Below are positions 36,654 to 46,008 of a stretch of 60,977 nucleotides of DNA, piece by piece. The notes beneath the pieces were generated by a model, which did no database searches, was not told the DNA's origin, and was given only the letters and a program-made list of their open reading frames with translations. A program made the translations under genes and the position numbers. This DNA comes from Paludibacter sp. (GTDB taxonomy: Bacteria > Bacteroidota > Bacteroidia > Bacteroidales > Paludibacteraceae), in contig JAMPAY010000015.1 of NCBI GenBank assembly GCA_023666945.1, positions 1 through 60,977 on the forward strand. Reading direction: 5' to 3'. The number at the start of each line of letters is the position of its first letter. Position 1 is the stretch's first letter.

Positions 36654-36690
36654 ACAGAGAGGACTCCTGAGTGAGTCCTCTCTGTTGTTA
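36654..36690 (+). terminator. Terminator after tkt
   Basis: Perfect 13-base stem, ACAGAGAGGACTC at 36654-36666 with GAGTCCTCTCTGT at 36673-36685, loop of six, followed by TGTTATAT. One of the strongest hairpins in the window. Confidence 0.9.
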
Positions 36691-36728
36691 TATGGTCGGC
36701 ACGACAGCAGGGCACGATAGTTCGAGTA

Positions 36729-36760
36729 TTTGTTGAATCAATTATTTTGTGTTACCTTTG
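36729..36760 (+). promoter_or_regulatory. leuS promoter
   Basis: TTTG at 36729-36732, 20 bases, TACCTTTG at 36753-36760. Because transcription would begin near 36767, the upstream in-frame start at 36747 cannot be used, which fixes ATG 36819. Confidence 0.8.
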
Positions 36761-36818
36761 CAATCGGAAACGGGTACTTTCCGTATGTTATAGACCTAAC
36801 ACATTTATTCAGGAAGAC

Positions 36819-39650
36819 ATGGAATATAATTTCAGAGAGATTGAACAGCGTTGGCAAAAGCAATGGCAAGAAGATGCCACCTACAAAGTAGAGAACCATA
36901 GCGACAAGCCCAAATACTACGTATTGGACATGTTCCCCTACCCTTCGGGAGCAGGATTGCATGTCGGTCATCCGCTTGGCTATATTGCCTCTGATATCTA
37001 TTCGCGCTATAAACGTCAGTGCGGCTTCAATGTGTTGCATCCTATGGGATTCGATGCCTACGGTTTACCTGCAGAGCAATATGCCATACAGACAGGTCAA
37101 CACCCTGAAATAACCACCGAAAAGAACATAGCCCGCTACTGCGAGCAACTCTCTAAAATCGGTTTTTCCTATGATTGGGGAAGAGAATTGCGCACCTGTT
37201 CGCCCGACTACTACAAATGGACGCAATGGGCATTTGCACAGATGTTCAAGCACTACTATTGCTACACACACGGCAAAGCCGAGCCTATAGAGCAATTGGT
37301 TACGCATTTCGAAAAGCAAGGAACAGAGGGACTGAATGTTGCCCAATCGGAAGAACTGCGCTTTACTGCTGCCGATTGGAAAGCAATGACAGAAGAAGAA
37401 CAGCAACGTACATTAATGAACTACCGCATTGCTTATTTGGCAGATACAAAAGTAAACTGGTGCCCTGCATTGGGAACAGTGCTTGCCAACGATGAAGTAA
37501 GCGAAGGGTTGTCGGTACGTGGCGGCTATCCCGTAGAACAACGTGTGATGCGCCAATGGTGCTTACGCGTATCGGCCTATGCAGAACGTATGCTGCAAGG
37601 TCTGGAACAAATTGATTGGACCGATTCTCTGAAAGAGACCCAACGTAATTGGATAGGTCGTTCGGAAGGTGCAGAGATGTTATTCCCCGTGAAAGGGCAA
37701 GATTTAAAACTGCGTATATTCACCACACGTGCCGATACTGTGTTCGGAGTAACCTTTATGGTATTGGCTCCGGAAAGCGAATATGTAGCGGCACTTACTA
37801 CAACAGAACAACAACAAGAGGTTGCCGCTTATCTGACCTATGTAAAAAGCCGCACGGAACGCGACCGTATTTCCGACAGAAAGGTGACGGGGGTTTTCAG
37901 TGGTTCGTATGCCATAAATCCGTTGACAGGCACAGAGATTCCCATATATATATCGGAATATGTATTGTCGGGTTACGGTACTGGAGCAATAATGGCAGTT
38001 CCTGCTCACGACAGCCGCGACTATGCCTTTGCCCGCCATTTCTCGCTACCTATTATCCCGCTCATTGAGGGTAGCGATGTGAGCGAATCGTCGTTCGATG
38101 CCAAAGAGGGGACTATGCAAAACTCCGGTTTCCTGAACGGTTTGCAAGTGAAAGAGGCTATAGCACAAATGAAACAATACATCAGCGAAAAAGGCATCGG
38201 ACGCGTAAAAGTGAACTACCGTTTGCGTGATGCCATATTCTCGCGTCAACGCTATTGGGGCGAGCCCTTCCCTATCTATTACAAAAACGGAATGCCTTAC
38301 CTCGTTCCCGATGAGTGTCTGCCTCTGCTATTACCCGAGATGGACAACTTTAAGCCCAACCAATCGGGCGAGCCTCCGCTTGCCAATGCACAGCGTTGGG
38401 CATGGAACGAACAAACACGAGAAGTGGTTGACAAAAGCGAGATAGACAACATCAGCGTTTTCCCCTTGGAGTTGTGTACCATGCCCGGTTTCGCCGGTTC
38501 GTCGGCCTACTACCTGCGCTATATGGACAACCACAACAGCGAGGCACTTGTTTCTAAAGAAGCAAACAACTATTGGCAACAAGTAGACCTCTACATAGGT
38601 GGTACGGAACACGCGACAGGCCACCTTGTTTATTCACGTTTTTGGAATAAGTTCCTCTTCGACCTCGGCATAATATGCAAAGACGAGCCCTTTGCCAAGT
38701 TGATTAACCAAGGTATGATTCAGGGGCGTAGTAACTTTGTATACCGCATAGTAGGAACAAACACCTATGTATCGCTCGGACAAAAAGACAACTACGAGAC
38801 ACAGCCGATACATGTGGATGTGAATATAGTATCGAACGATGTGCTTGATTTGGAGCGTTTCTGCGGGTGGATGCCCGAATACAAAGACGCCGAGTTTATA
38901 TTAGAAGACGGCAGTCGTGCCACATGGCAAGAATGGAAAGAAGGAAATGTAACCTCTAACTATGTATGCGGTTGGGCTGTAGAGAAGATGTCGAAATCGA
39001 TGTACAACGTGGTAAATCCCGACGACATGGTGGAACGCTACGGTGCCGATACGCTGCGCTTGTATGAGATGTTCCTCGGTCCGTTGGAACAATCGAAACC
39101 ATGGGACACCAACGGCATAGACGGTGTACATCGTTTCCTAAAGCGTTTGTGGAACATGTTTGATAACCTTAGCGAAGAAGAGCCTACAGCCGAAGAATGG
39201 CGCATACTGCATAAGACAATAAAGAAAGTGACTTACGACATAGAGCACTTCTCGTTCAACACATCGATTCCTGCTTTTATGATTTGCCAATCGGAATTGC
39301 AGGCACTACACTGCACGAAGAAAGCGATATTAGAGCCCTTGGCCGTGTTGTTGGCTCCGTTTGCTCCCCATTTGGCAGAAGAGATGTGGCATCGTACAGG
39401 CAATACAACCACCGTATGCGATGCAGCATGGCCCACATGCGAAGAAAAGTGGTTGGTGGAAGCCAACGTGAAATATCCCATATCGTTCAACGGTAAAACA
39501 CGTTTTATGTTGGAATTGCCCAAAGACCTCTCGAAGGAGCAAGTGGAACAAGCCGTTATGGCTGATGAGCAAACAGCGCGTTTCCTGCAAGGTGCAACAC
39601 CGAAGAAAACCATCGTAGTGCCGGGACGCATTGTAAACATCGTGTTCTAA
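36819..39650 (+). CDS. leuS: Leucyl-tRNA synthetase
   Basis: Charges tRNA-Leu. 943 residues beginning [16 protein letters not shown]. Class I signature HVGH in [16 protein letters not shown] near 41-56 and KMSKS in [16 protein letters not shown] near 716. The CP1 editing domain (about 230-440) includes the Thr-rich stretch [14 protein letters not shown] and the Asp in [13 protein letters not shown]. The anticodon-binding and C-terminal domains complete the normal order. Own promoter upstream and own terminator downstream, so it is monocistronic. Confidence 0.97.
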   Translation: MEYNFREIEQRWQKQWQEDATYKVENHSDKPKYYVLDMFPYPSGAGLHVGHPLGYIASDIYSRYKRQCGFNVLHPMGFDAYGLPAEQYAIQTGQHPEITTEKNIARYCEQLSKIGFSYDWGRELRTCSPDYYKWTQWAFAQMFKHYYCYTHGKAEPIEQLVTHFEKQGTEGLNVAQSEELRFTAADWKAMTEEEQQRTLMNYRIAYLADTKVNWCPALGTVLANDEVSEGLSVRGGYPVEQRVMRQWCLRVSAYAERMLQGLEQIDWTDSLKETQRNWIGRSEGAEMLFPVKGQDLKLRIFTTRADTVFGVTFMVLAPESEYVAALTTTEQQQEVAAYLTYVKSRTERDRISDRKVTGVFSGSYAINPLTGTEIPIYISEYVLSGYGTGAIMAVPAHDSRDYAFARHFSLPIIPLIEGSDVSESSFDAKEGTMQNSGFLNGLQVKEAIAQMKQYISEKGIGRVKVNYRLRDAIFSRQRYWGEPFPIYYKNGMPYLVPDECLPLLLPEMDNFKPNQSGEPPLANAQRWAWNEQTREVVDKSEIDNISVFPLELCTMPGFAGSSAYYLRYMDNHNSEALVSKEANNYWQQVDLYIGGTEHATGHLVYSRFWNKFLFDLGIICKDEPFAKLINQGMIQGRSNFVYRIVGTNTYVSLGQKDNYETQPIHVDVNIVSNDVLDLERFCGWMPEYKDAEFILEDGSRATWQEWKEGNVTSNYVCGWAVEKMSKSMYNVVNPDDMVERYGADTLRLYEMFLGPLEQSKPWDTNGIDGVHRFLKRLWNMFDNLSEEEPTAEEWRILHKTIKKVTYDIEHFSFNTSIPAFMICQSELQALHCTKKAILEPLAVLLAPFAPHLAEEMWHRTGNTTTVCDAAWPTCEEKWLVEANVKYPISFNGKTRFMLELPKDLSKEQVEQAVMADEQTARFLQGATPKKTIVVPGRIVNIVF

Positions 39651-39676
39651 GCAAAGACTTATCAACAGATAATGAG

Positions 39677-39713
39677 CAGCGTGTGCTATAGTAGTTTTGC
39701 ACACGCTGTTTTG
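39677..39713 (+). terminator. Terminator after leuS
   Basis: CAGCGTGTGC at 39677-39686 pairs perfectly with GCACACGCTG at 39699-39708, followed by TTTTGTTGTT. Confidence 0.88.
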
Positions 39714-39739
39714 TTGTTATCGACATGCGGTAGCGGCAT

Positions 39740-39906
39740 TGACAGAATGATATCTCGACACGGTCTCGTTACGATCTCGTTAAGGTCTCGTTATGATCTC
39801 GTAATGCTATCGTAAGACAAGGTAAAAGCATAGGAAGATACAGACGGCAGCAAATTGTCAGGATTACGAAGAAAATAGTGTCGTTTGGACAAATGCAAAA
39901 AAACTC
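39740..39906 (-). repeat. 168-bp dispersed repeat, copy 2
   Basis: Reverse-orientation copy of 23534-23701, lying 30 bases after the leuS terminator. It carries the same 11-bp tandem core, but the order of unit variants differs from copy 1, which suggests slippage or recombination within the core. Confidence 0.8.
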
Positions 39907-40365
39907 CACGTAAACTTACACTATACATTACACATCGCACCCAGTGAAAGGGTGTTTGAATACAAACGTGTTGTGCGAGGAAAAGAGGACAAGCAGGTGT
40001 ACTTTTAACTTTTCTTCCAGAGAATAGCCTAAGTATCGATTTTTTACTACCTTTGCAATCAAAATCAACTGCAAAAAATGACCACAACAGACGTTTAACA
40101 ACGCAACAAATAAGATAACGCAACTCCAGGAATGCCTAATAGGTTTTTTGGTCAACCTTGCAGTGACACCGTCGAAGTTGTGTCATATATAGAATATAGC
40201 ATTAGGAGCACTTAAAAAATCCTACATACCAAAATGATCGAGAGAGTGTAGCCTCGCTCCCTCTCTATGAGGCTATATCTCAATTCTACGTCCATTATCT
40301 GAATTTATCACTTATTCCAAGTAATATAGTCTATCCATAAAACGAAATAAATTAAAATCACTATT

Positions 40366-40806
40366 ATGAAAACAAAACTTGTAATCTATTTATTGCTTCT
40401 TTCTTCTTATTGTTTCGCACAGAACGATTCAATTCTCAATCTAATCAACACAAAATTAGAAACTTTGAGTTCGCAATTAGAAGCCTTGGATATAGATTTG
40501 TCGTTGAAAAACAGATATAAATTGTATCAGACGGAAAATCTTTATAATTTCTTGAAGTTAGACTCAAGAACAGGTAGGATATGGCAAGTTCAATGGAATC
40601 TAAATCGTGATAACGAAGGTACATGGATTATAAATGATACGGATTTATCTTCTTATCAGGAATATGGTTCTAATTCATTTGAACTTTATCCGACTCAAAA
40701 TATGTACCAATTTCTTTTAATTGATAAAACTAATGGAAGGATGTGGCATGTACAGTGGGGAACGAAAGGTGATGATAGTCGATGGATAAGACGAATATGG
40801 GATTAA
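40366..40806 (+). CDS. Small secreted protein with two internal YxFL...WxVQW repeats
   Basis: 146-residue protein with a signal peptide (KLVIYLLLLSSYCFA, cut near residue 19). Two repeats follow a short coiled segment: the first around LYQTENLYNFLKLDSRTGR then IWQVQW (about 52-77), the second around LYPTQNMYQFLLIDKTNGR then MWHVQWG (about 105-131). The pattern LYxTxNxYxFLxxDxxxGRxWxVQW is clear, but I know no function for it. The gene and its surroundings are distinctly more AT-rich than the flanking housekeeping genes, which suggests acquisition. Promoter uncertain (TACCTTTG about 310 bases upstream). Confidence 0.75.
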   Translation: MKTKLVIYLLLLSSYCFAQNDSILNLINTKLETLSSQLEALDIDLSLKNRYKLYQTENLYNFLKLDSRTGRIWQVQWNLNRDNEGTWIINDTDLSSYQEYGSNSFELYPTQNMYQFLLIDKTNGRMWHVQWGTKGDDSRWIRRIWD

Positions 40807-41512
40807 CCTTATAGTTGTATTTTTTCTAAAATTGGACACATGAAATACGATGTAGTTTGGTAAAAAGTCAGTGTTTATATGCGCCACATTACGAATTTGT
40901 GATAACCATACTACGCAAAAGCAAACAAGTTCAACTAAAAAGCAACTTAGTTATCCATAACCACAACCAAATTATAAGCGAAAATGAGCAAAAAAGTAAC
41001 CAAGCCAATAAAAAAAAAGTAAGCATACCACGAAAAGCGAACAACTTTACACGAACTTAGTTACTCACAAACTGACAAAAAAAGAAGAGGACATAAGGAA
41101 CTTTTAGTCGGTTCCAAGAACGGAACAAGATATTCTGGACAGATTAGGCATTTCCAACCCATCTAAAAATCGTCAGAAATATATTATAGCAAGTCCATTG
41201 AATGAAATACGGTTCAAAAAAATGCGGAAAACAATCGATTTACAGTTTAACATGAGCCGTAAATTCAGGAAATTATCGTACTTATCGATGCCCATGCCCG
41301 GCAGTATCGTTGAGTCGTAAATATTTTTTAGTTCTGCACATAAACCTTGAACAACTCCAATTCCTGCACTATAATCCGCTATCTTCCAGAGCAGAATAAC
41401 GGATGGTATGGCAAATCCGCCAAGTTCGGCTACCGTAAGAACATATTTCTAAAATACAGCCCCTAAAAAATATAAGTGCAGGACGAAACGTGTAGAGTTT
41501 CATTTACAAGTA
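40807..41512 (+). pseudogene. AT-rich stretch with decayed coding sequence
   Basis: No intact gene. Protein-like pieces are visible without starts: an open frame 41108-41320 of 70 codons reading VPRTEQDILDRLGISNPSKN then RQKYIIASPL and ending PMPGSIVES, and a shorter piece near 41390-41467 reading EQNNGWYGKSAKFGYRKNIF. A lysine-rich stretch at 40984-41022 starts like a gene (MSKKVTKPIKKK) but stops at once. I recognise none of these. The most economical view is the remnant of one or more acquired genes broken by frameshifts. Confidence 0.35.
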
Positions 41513-41544
41513 TTTGGAGGATTCGCGAAAATGAAGTATCTTTG
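41513..41544 (+). promoter_or_regulatory. Promoter of the tamB-like to cls unit
   Basis: TTTG at 41513-41516, 20 bases, TATCTTTG at 41537-41544. Transcription would start near 41551, only a few bases from the first possible start codon of the next gene. Confidence 0.78.
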
Positions 41545-41555
41545 CCGCATATAAA

Positions 41556-44500
41556 TTGCGGATAGAAGACTTTGTGAAACGCTTCGGATACATATTGTGC
41601 ATTGTATTATCTTGTACTATTTTGGTTACAGGAGCCTTGTTTATGCTTATCAGGAGCAGCAAAGTACAGACCGCAGCACTCAGCGTACTGACTCATGAGA
41701 TTTCTCGCGGTTTGCAGGCAGAGGTGAACATCGGGCGAGTAGATTTCCATTTATTCAACCGAATAGAAATAGAGCATATCTATATAGGCGACCAACAACA
41801 AGATACATTGCTTTACGTTGACACCTTACGTGCCCTTTTCGATTTCAGAGGCTTTTTTAAGAATCGTATTATCTTCAAGCAAGCAGTTGTCAGTCATGCT
41901 TTATTGAATACCTATCAGACGGCCAACGGCAAGATGAATTTTGCTTTTCTGACCGATTTACTGCCCAAAGAGACAGGCGAAATGAATCAAATGATAGAAG
42001 TAAAAAACGTACGATTGGATGACGTACGATTGCGTTACAACGATGTACACATAAACAACCTGCAAGCATCTTTATCGCTAAATCATTACTCGAAAGATTC
42101 ATTAAATGCAGAAATTGAGCATCTATCGTTTCGGGAGGAAAACGGATTTGTACTCGATAAGTTGGAGACCGGTTTATTGTTAACACCCACCCAAGCAATA
42201 GTTCCACGACTGCACATTGCGTTACCTCATTCGGAGTTGCGAATATCCGTAGCAGAGGCTATATTTCCCGAAGGAGGAGTGACAACAGAGAATATATCGA
42301 AGACGGCAGTAAGGCTGCACATAAATCGTGCAGCCTTATCGCCCAAAGACATAGGCAGTTTTGTACCCATTTTGAAGAATATAGACGGTCAGTTGCTATT
42401 CTCGTGCGATTTGTCAGGTACTATAGACAGTTTGAATGCCAAGGGCCTTTCGATAGATTATCAACAATATCCGTTATTGCGAGGTGATGTTGCCATACAT
42501 GGTCTTCCCCACATTGACACCGCCTGTATACATGCTCATTTGCAAGATCTGACCCTCCACAAAGCCCTTTTACAGGATTTCTTGTCGGATATGCAGAACC
42601 GTCCCTATCAGTTACCTCCCTTGATAGCCCGCTTGGGGATGGTACATTACAAGGGAGCACTGAACGGACGTATAGACAGTTTGACACTACACGGTGCTTT
42701 CAGTTCGCCATTGGGTTCGATAAGCACTAACGGCTCGCTACTTGCCCGAAATAAATTCAGTGAGATGTATTTTAAGGGCGTTGTACAGACCAAGCGTTTC
42801 AAGCTCGGGAAATTATTAAACAACAAAGATTTGGGCAACATCAGTTTGACAACGCAAGTGGATGCTCATACGGGTATAGACATTCCTATGCGCGCCGATT
42901 TGCAAGCCACCTTATCGGATTTTGATTTCAGAGATTACCACTACCGTAACGCCCGCATTGACGGAGTATATACCGAGGGTAAATTTGAAGGAAAATTAGG
43001 ATTAAACGACCCGAACATAGCCTTTGCCTTTGATGGTCTGATAGACCTGACAAAGCGATTGCCCGTTATGAATTTCGATTTAAGCATCGACCGCCTGCAC
43101 ATGGGAGCATTGCATTTGTCGAAACGTTATGTGGAATCGGACCTGCAAGGAACATTGTCTTTGAACCTTACAGGTAACAGTTTGGACAATCTGAACGGAC
43201 ATGCCACATTGAAGAATTTGAGATTCGTCAATAACGAAAAAGAGTTGTTGATGGAAAATATGCGCATAGTTGCCGAAACGGGCAACAACCGCCCTACAAA
43301 TTTCAAGATACAATCGGATTTTTTGAATGCCAATATATCCGGTAAGTATCGCTACAGTGCCTTACCCGTGATGCTGCAACGATTGGTTGTTAAATATGTG
43401 CCTCGTCTGTTAGGAGAAAAAACACGCCGGAAAGTAATGCAAACGGCTCCTAACAACGACATGCAGTTTTATGCTTATTTCAAGAACTTGGATCTTATCA
43501 GCGATGTATTGGAATTGCCTGTGAGTTTCTCTCAGATGCCCACTGTAAAAGGTTTTGTGAATGAACCTTCGGAACAATTCGCATTGCAAGTGGTAGTTCC
43601 GGAACTTAATGCAGGGCAACGGCATGTAAATGACATAGCCCTTAACTTAGACAACCGAGACAAACAAGTAAACCTATCTTTGTCTTTTAAGAACAAAGCC
43701 ACTGATAATCCTGCCAGTCAGAAAATAGGCGACCTAAAATGCAGACTTAGTACCGTAGCTCGTCACGACTCGGTTTATATGACGTTCAGTTTCGATAATA
43801 ACGACAGCGTAAGAAATGCCGGGACACTCCACACTACAACTCGTTTTACGCAATATGCAGACGAGCCACTCATTGACTTACATTTCCTGCCTTCGGAATT
43901 TGTATTGGCCGACTCGGTATGGACACTAAACGACAGCCACGTACGCTATAGCGTTGCCGACACGACCCTACAAGTAGAAGGTTTCAGATTCGGCAATGAA
44001 CGTCATTATCTGTACGCAGACGGACTTGCCAGTACTCGCGTCAGCGACTCCATACGTATAGAAATAGGTCAACTCACCCTTGATTACCTATTGGGCTATA
44101 CCCGTGTGAAAGATGCCATTTCTTTCGGAGGAGAAATTACGGGTTGGGGAACGGTTTACAGTCTGTTCAAAGCCCCTTTGTTTGAAGCCGATGTTCGCAT
44201 GGACAGTGCCGCCATTAATGGTTATTACATAGGGGATGCCGCTGCAACAGCCACTTGGAACAGAGAGAACAAAGCCATTGACATAGCGGGTATTGTAACA
44301 GAAAAAACAGATACAGTAGCCTGTGTAAGCGGTATAGTAACCCCACAAAATACACGTTGGGATTTGTACATTGATGCCGACTCCGTGAATTTGGGTTTTA
44401 TTAACGGTTGGACTGAAAACATATTGGACCATATAGAAGGGCGAGGATTCGGCAAGGTACATGTATTCGGCGAACACAAAAAGACATACGTAGAAGCCAA

Positions 44501-46007
44501 AGCCATGGCGAAAGATGCCGGTGTAGGCATAGGGATATTAGGAACACGCTATTTCTTCAGCGACTCTGTGACTATGTACACAGACCGGATATTGTTCGAC
44601 CATATAGATTTACGTGATAAAGAAGGTAATTCCGTACACTTGAATGGTGCACTTACTCATGACGGCAACTTCAAAGACTTTCAGTATGATTTTGCTTTGG
44701 ATTGTCGGCAAGCCCTTGTAATGGATTTACCCAACGTAAAAGGAGATATGTTTTACGGTAAGGTATATGCCACGGGAGATGCGACCATACGAGGCAACGA
44801 ATATGAATGCCGCATTGCAGCCAATGCACGTACAGAAAACAATACCACCTTTAACCTCTCTATTGCCAATACCAGCAATGCGAGAGATAACTCTTTCATT
44901 ACGTTTGTCAACCACAATGAGCCACCGATTGCCATTTCCATCCCTGCAGAAATGCGCAAACTACAGACCAAAGTATTCGTAGATTTGCAGATAGAGGCGA
45001 CACCTGCCGCCATGGTGAATATAATTATAGACCCCAAGACGGGTGACCACCTCAATGGACGAGGCACAGGTAACCTGAAATTAGAATATGACGTAACTTC
45101 CAACGACATAAAACTATTCGGTACTTATACATTGGAGCAAGGTTCGTTCTTCTTCACCTTCCAAAACGTGATACGCAAAGAGTTTACCATCCGCCCCGAT
45201 AGCAAAGTAATATTCACCGGCAACCCGGAGAATCCGCAGATAGATGCGAGCGCGCACTACTCCACCACTGCTTCTTTGCGCGACTTATTCGGTTCGGACG
45301 CTGCACAACTTTCCACGAACAGAACCTCCGTACCTGTGAATTGCATACTTTATTTGAAAGGTAATTTGATGAATCCGGTAATTTCTTTCGGTATAGAACT
45401 TCCCCAATCGGATGAGAGTGTGGCAAGTCAGGTACGCTCTATCATCAATACCGATGAGATGATGATGCGACAGATTCTTTACTTATTGGTATTCAACCGC
45501 TTCTATACCCCGGAATATTTACAAACCAATACGGAGAACATAGGAGTGAACGAGACTTACTCGTTGCTCAGTTCGACTATTACAGGTCAGATAAATAACT
45601 GGATAAGTAAACTAACGAAAGACTTCACGCTCGGCTTTAATGTTCGTACGGACGGCAACGGTGAAGATTCCAGCCAGGAATATGAGACCCAGTTCCAATA
45701 TCAGCCCAACAACAGACTCATTATTAACGGCAACTTCGGCTACCGATACAATGACATAAGTAACCAACCCATATTTGGTAATTTAGATGTAGAATATCTA
45801 TTGAGTCCATCAGGTCATTGGCGTGCAAAAGCCTATACCCACACGGTAGACAAATATTCATTGAAGGAAGCACATACGGTGCAAGGTATAGGTTTTATGT
45901 TCAAATACGATTTCGGTGGTCAAGGCGGACGCAAGAAACCAAGCCCAACCCCGAAAGATACCACCGTTGTTGTCCAAACGGACAGCATACCTAAAAATGA
46001 GAAATGA
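41556..46007 (+). CDS. TamB/AsmA-like inner-membrane translocation protein
   Basis: 1483-residue protein spanning the envelope: a single N-terminal membrane helix (YILCIVLSCTILVTGALFMLI), a very long repetitive beta-strand region, and the C-terminal DUF490/TamB domain (about 1130-1420; GTGNLKLEYDV, GTYTLEQGSFFFTFQNVIRKEFTI, then PVNCILYLKGNLMNPVISFGIELP). TamB-family proteins move lipids or outer-membrane proteins across the periplasm. No TamA/BamA partner is in the window. The start is uncertain: TTG 41556 gives an almost leaderless mRNA, while GTG 41574 (MKRFGYILCIV) leaves about 24 bases of leader; the first in-frame ATG falls after the membrane helix. YifB follows with a one-base gap. Confidence 0.88.
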   Translation: MRIEDFVKRFGYILCIVLSCTILVTGALFMLIRSSKVQTAALSVLTHEISRGLQAEVNIGRVDFHLFNRIEIEHIYIGDQQQDTLLYVDTLRALFDFRGFFKNRIIFKQAVVSHALLNTYQTANGKMNFAFLTDLLPKETGEMNQMIEVKNVRLDDVRLRYNDVHINNLQASLSLNHYSKDSLNAEIEHLSFREENGFVLDKLETGLLLTPTQAIVPRLHIALPHSELRISVAEAIFPEGGVTTENISKTAVRLHINRAALSPKDIGSFVPILKNIDGQLLFSCDLSGTIDSLNAKGLSIDYQQYPLLRGDVAIHGLPHIDTACIHAHLQDLTLHKALLQDFLSDMQNRPYQLPPLIARLGMVHYKGALNGRIDSLTLHGAFSSPLGSISTNGSLLARNKFSEMYFKGVVQTKRFKLGKLLNNKDLGNISLTTQVDAHTGIDIPMRADLQATLSDFDFRDYHYRNARIDGVYTEGKFEGKLGLNDPNIAFAFDGLIDLTKRLPVMNFDLSIDRLHMGALHLSKRYVESDLQGTLSLNLTGNSLDNLNGHATLKNLRFVNNEKELLMENMRIVAETGNNRPTNFKIQSDFLNANISGKYRYSALPVMLQRLVVKYVPRLLGEKTRRKVMQTAPNNDMQFYAYFKNLDLISDVLELPVSFSQMPTVKGFVNEPSEQFALQVVVPELNAGQRHVNDIALNLDNRDKQVNLSLSFKNKATDNPASQKIGDLKCRLSTVARHDSVYMTFSFDNNDSVRNAGTLHTTTRFTQYADEPLIDLHFLPSEFVLADSVWTLNDSHVRYSVADTTLQVEGFRFGNERHYLYADGLASTRVSDSIRIEIGQLTLDYLLGYTRVKDAISFGGEITGWGTVYSLFKAPLFEADVRMDSAAINGYYIGDAAATATWNRENKAIDIAGIVTEKTDTVACVSGIVTPQNTRWDLYIDADSVNLGFINGWTENILDHIEGRGFGKVHVFGEHKKTYVEAKAMAKDAGVGIGILGTRYFFSDSVTMYTDRILFDHIDLRDKEGNSVHLNGALTHDGNFKDFQYDFALDCRQALVMDLPNVKGDMFYGKVYATGDATIRGNEYECRIAANARTENNTTFNLSIANTSNARDNSFITFVNHNEPPIAISIPAEMRKLQTKVFVDLQIEATPAAMVNIIIDPKTGDHLNGRGTGNLKLEYDVTSNDIKLFGTYTLEQGSFFFTFQNVIRKEFTIRPDSKVIFTGNPENPQIDASAHYSTTASLRDLFGSDAAQLSTNRTSVPVNCILYLKGNLMNPVISFGIELPQSDESVASQVRSIINTDEMMMRQILYLLVFNRFYTPEYLQTNTENIGVNETYSLLSSTITGQINNWISKLTKDFTLGFNVRTDGNGEDSSQEYETQFQYQPNNRLIINGNFGYRYNDISNQPIFGNLDVEYLLSPSGHWRAKAYTHTVDKYSLKEAHTVQGIGFMFKYDFGGQGGRKKPSPTPKDTTVVVQTDSIPKNEK

Positions 46008-46008
46008 T

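Larger units (their letters stand above)
39651..40365. other. Gene-free stretch after leuS
   Basis: 715 bases with the leuS terminator, dispersed repeat copy 2, a promoter-like TACCTTTG at 40048-40055 followed at 40078 by a seven-codon frame (MTTTDV then stop after six residues), and a hairpin near 40246-40275 (TAGCCTC pairing with GAGGCTA). No full gene was found. The promoter may serve the small secreted protein at 40366. Confidence 0.5.

Noticed and set aside
40246..40275. TAGCCTC/GAGGCTA hairpin as a terminator
   Set aside because: The 7-base stem has no T-run and no gene ends just before it, so I list it only as a hairpin.
40857..41060. 67-residue open frame after the small secreted protein
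   Set aside because: Lys/Asn-rich translation of AT-rich DNA starting at a non-ATG codon, without promoter or resemblance; treated as part of the decayed stretch.
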